Shown piece after piece: positions 12,627-12,700 of a stretch of DNA of 12,700 bases; within the stretch, counting starts at the first letter, position 1, and the number at the start of each line of letters is the position of its first letter. The stretch is from positions 1 through 12,700 of the forward strand of contig DAOSPF010000079.1 of NCBI GenBank assembly GCA_035374585.1, in the 5' to 3' direction. The notes beneath the pieces are model-generated. The model searched no databases. It saw only the letters and a list, made by a program, of their open reading frames with translations, and had not been told where the DNA came from. Source of the DNA: JAKPQD01 sp029572965. Lineage in GTDB: Bacteria; Bacteroidota; Bacteroidia; Bacteroidales; DTGW01. Both the position numbers and the translations under genes were made by a program.

Positions 12627-12700
12627 TTAGTAATAAATAGTATCAGTAAAAGTCTCAAACGATTTTACATACACACTATCTATCTTTTCTTTCCATTGAC
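12627..12700 (-). CDS. C-terminal end of a fourth lipoprotein paralog (partial)
   Basis: Only the last 23 codons are inside the window; the gene continues past the right edge. They read QWKEKIDSVYVKSFETFTDTIYY, which matches the C-terminus of paralog B (EWHERIDSVYVPSFTTWADTIFY) closely and carries the IDSVYV...DTIxY signature shared by all copies. The stop is TAA at 12627-12629. This shows the family is also present about 9 kb away from the three-gene cluster, next to a small membrane protein gene. Its N-terminus, lipobox and copy number beyond the edge cannot be seen. Confidence 0.72.
   Translation of the reverse strand, partial: QWKEKIDSVYVKSFETFTDTIYY

Overview
The window looks like a low-GC chromosome segment from a member of the Bacteroidota. 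The support is a type IX secretion (T9SS) type A sorting domain at the end of a large secreted protein, a DUF2807 lipoprotein, the rnpA-yidD pair, several TAnnTTTG-type -7 promoter boxes, and short GC-rich palindromic repeats between genes. The sequence alone does not place it below phylum level. There is no tRNA, rRNA, CRISPR array, transposase or phage module.

Layout. (1) 189-1035, plus strand: rnpA and yidD, housekeeping genes for tRNA 5' processing and membrane protein insertion, closed by a strong hairpin terminator. (2) 7499 down to about 1163, minus strand: a surface or secreted-protein operon. In transcription order it holds a coiled-coil tail-fibre-like protein, a 977-aa T9SS-exported alpha/beta hydrolase, three paralogous lipoproteins with a carboxypeptidase-regulatory-like fold, and a small beta-barrel-like protein. 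The last lipoprotein has a single-base frameshift and the barrel gene an in-frame TGA, so the 3' end of the operon appears to be decaying (or the assembly has errors there). Each lipoprotein gene is followed by its own hairpin. (3) 7513-8478: a long stretch with a 17-bp perfect inverted repeat, a cluster of palindromes, a candidate promoter and two tandem small ORFs (46 and 44 codons) on the plus strand. The second ends one base from the stop of the convergent nitroreductase gene. (4) 9303 down to 8479: a ferredoxin-nitroreductase fusion. (5) 10244 down to 9621: a DUF2807 lipoprotein. (6) 11711 down to 10398: a 4-hydroxybutyrate/acetyl-CoA CoA-transferase-family enzyme with its own promoter-like box and terminator. 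(7) 12572 down to 12045: a small membrane protein of DUF5683/TM2-like type. At the right edge (12627-12700) lies the C-terminus of a fourth member of the lipoprotein family, so the family extends beyond this window.

The best candidates for undescribed biology are these. The surface operon begins at a heptanucleotide tandem repeat which, by loss of one unit, would put an upstream ATG in frame, a possible on/off or start-codon switch. The lipoprotein paralog family has one hairpin per gene and includes one frameshifted copy. The two small ORFs sit behind an operator-like region. Several protein termini (RnpA C-terminus, hydrolase N-terminus, tail-fibre-like N-terminus, small membrane protein C-terminus) appear to be made of intergenic repeat DNA captured into reading frames.
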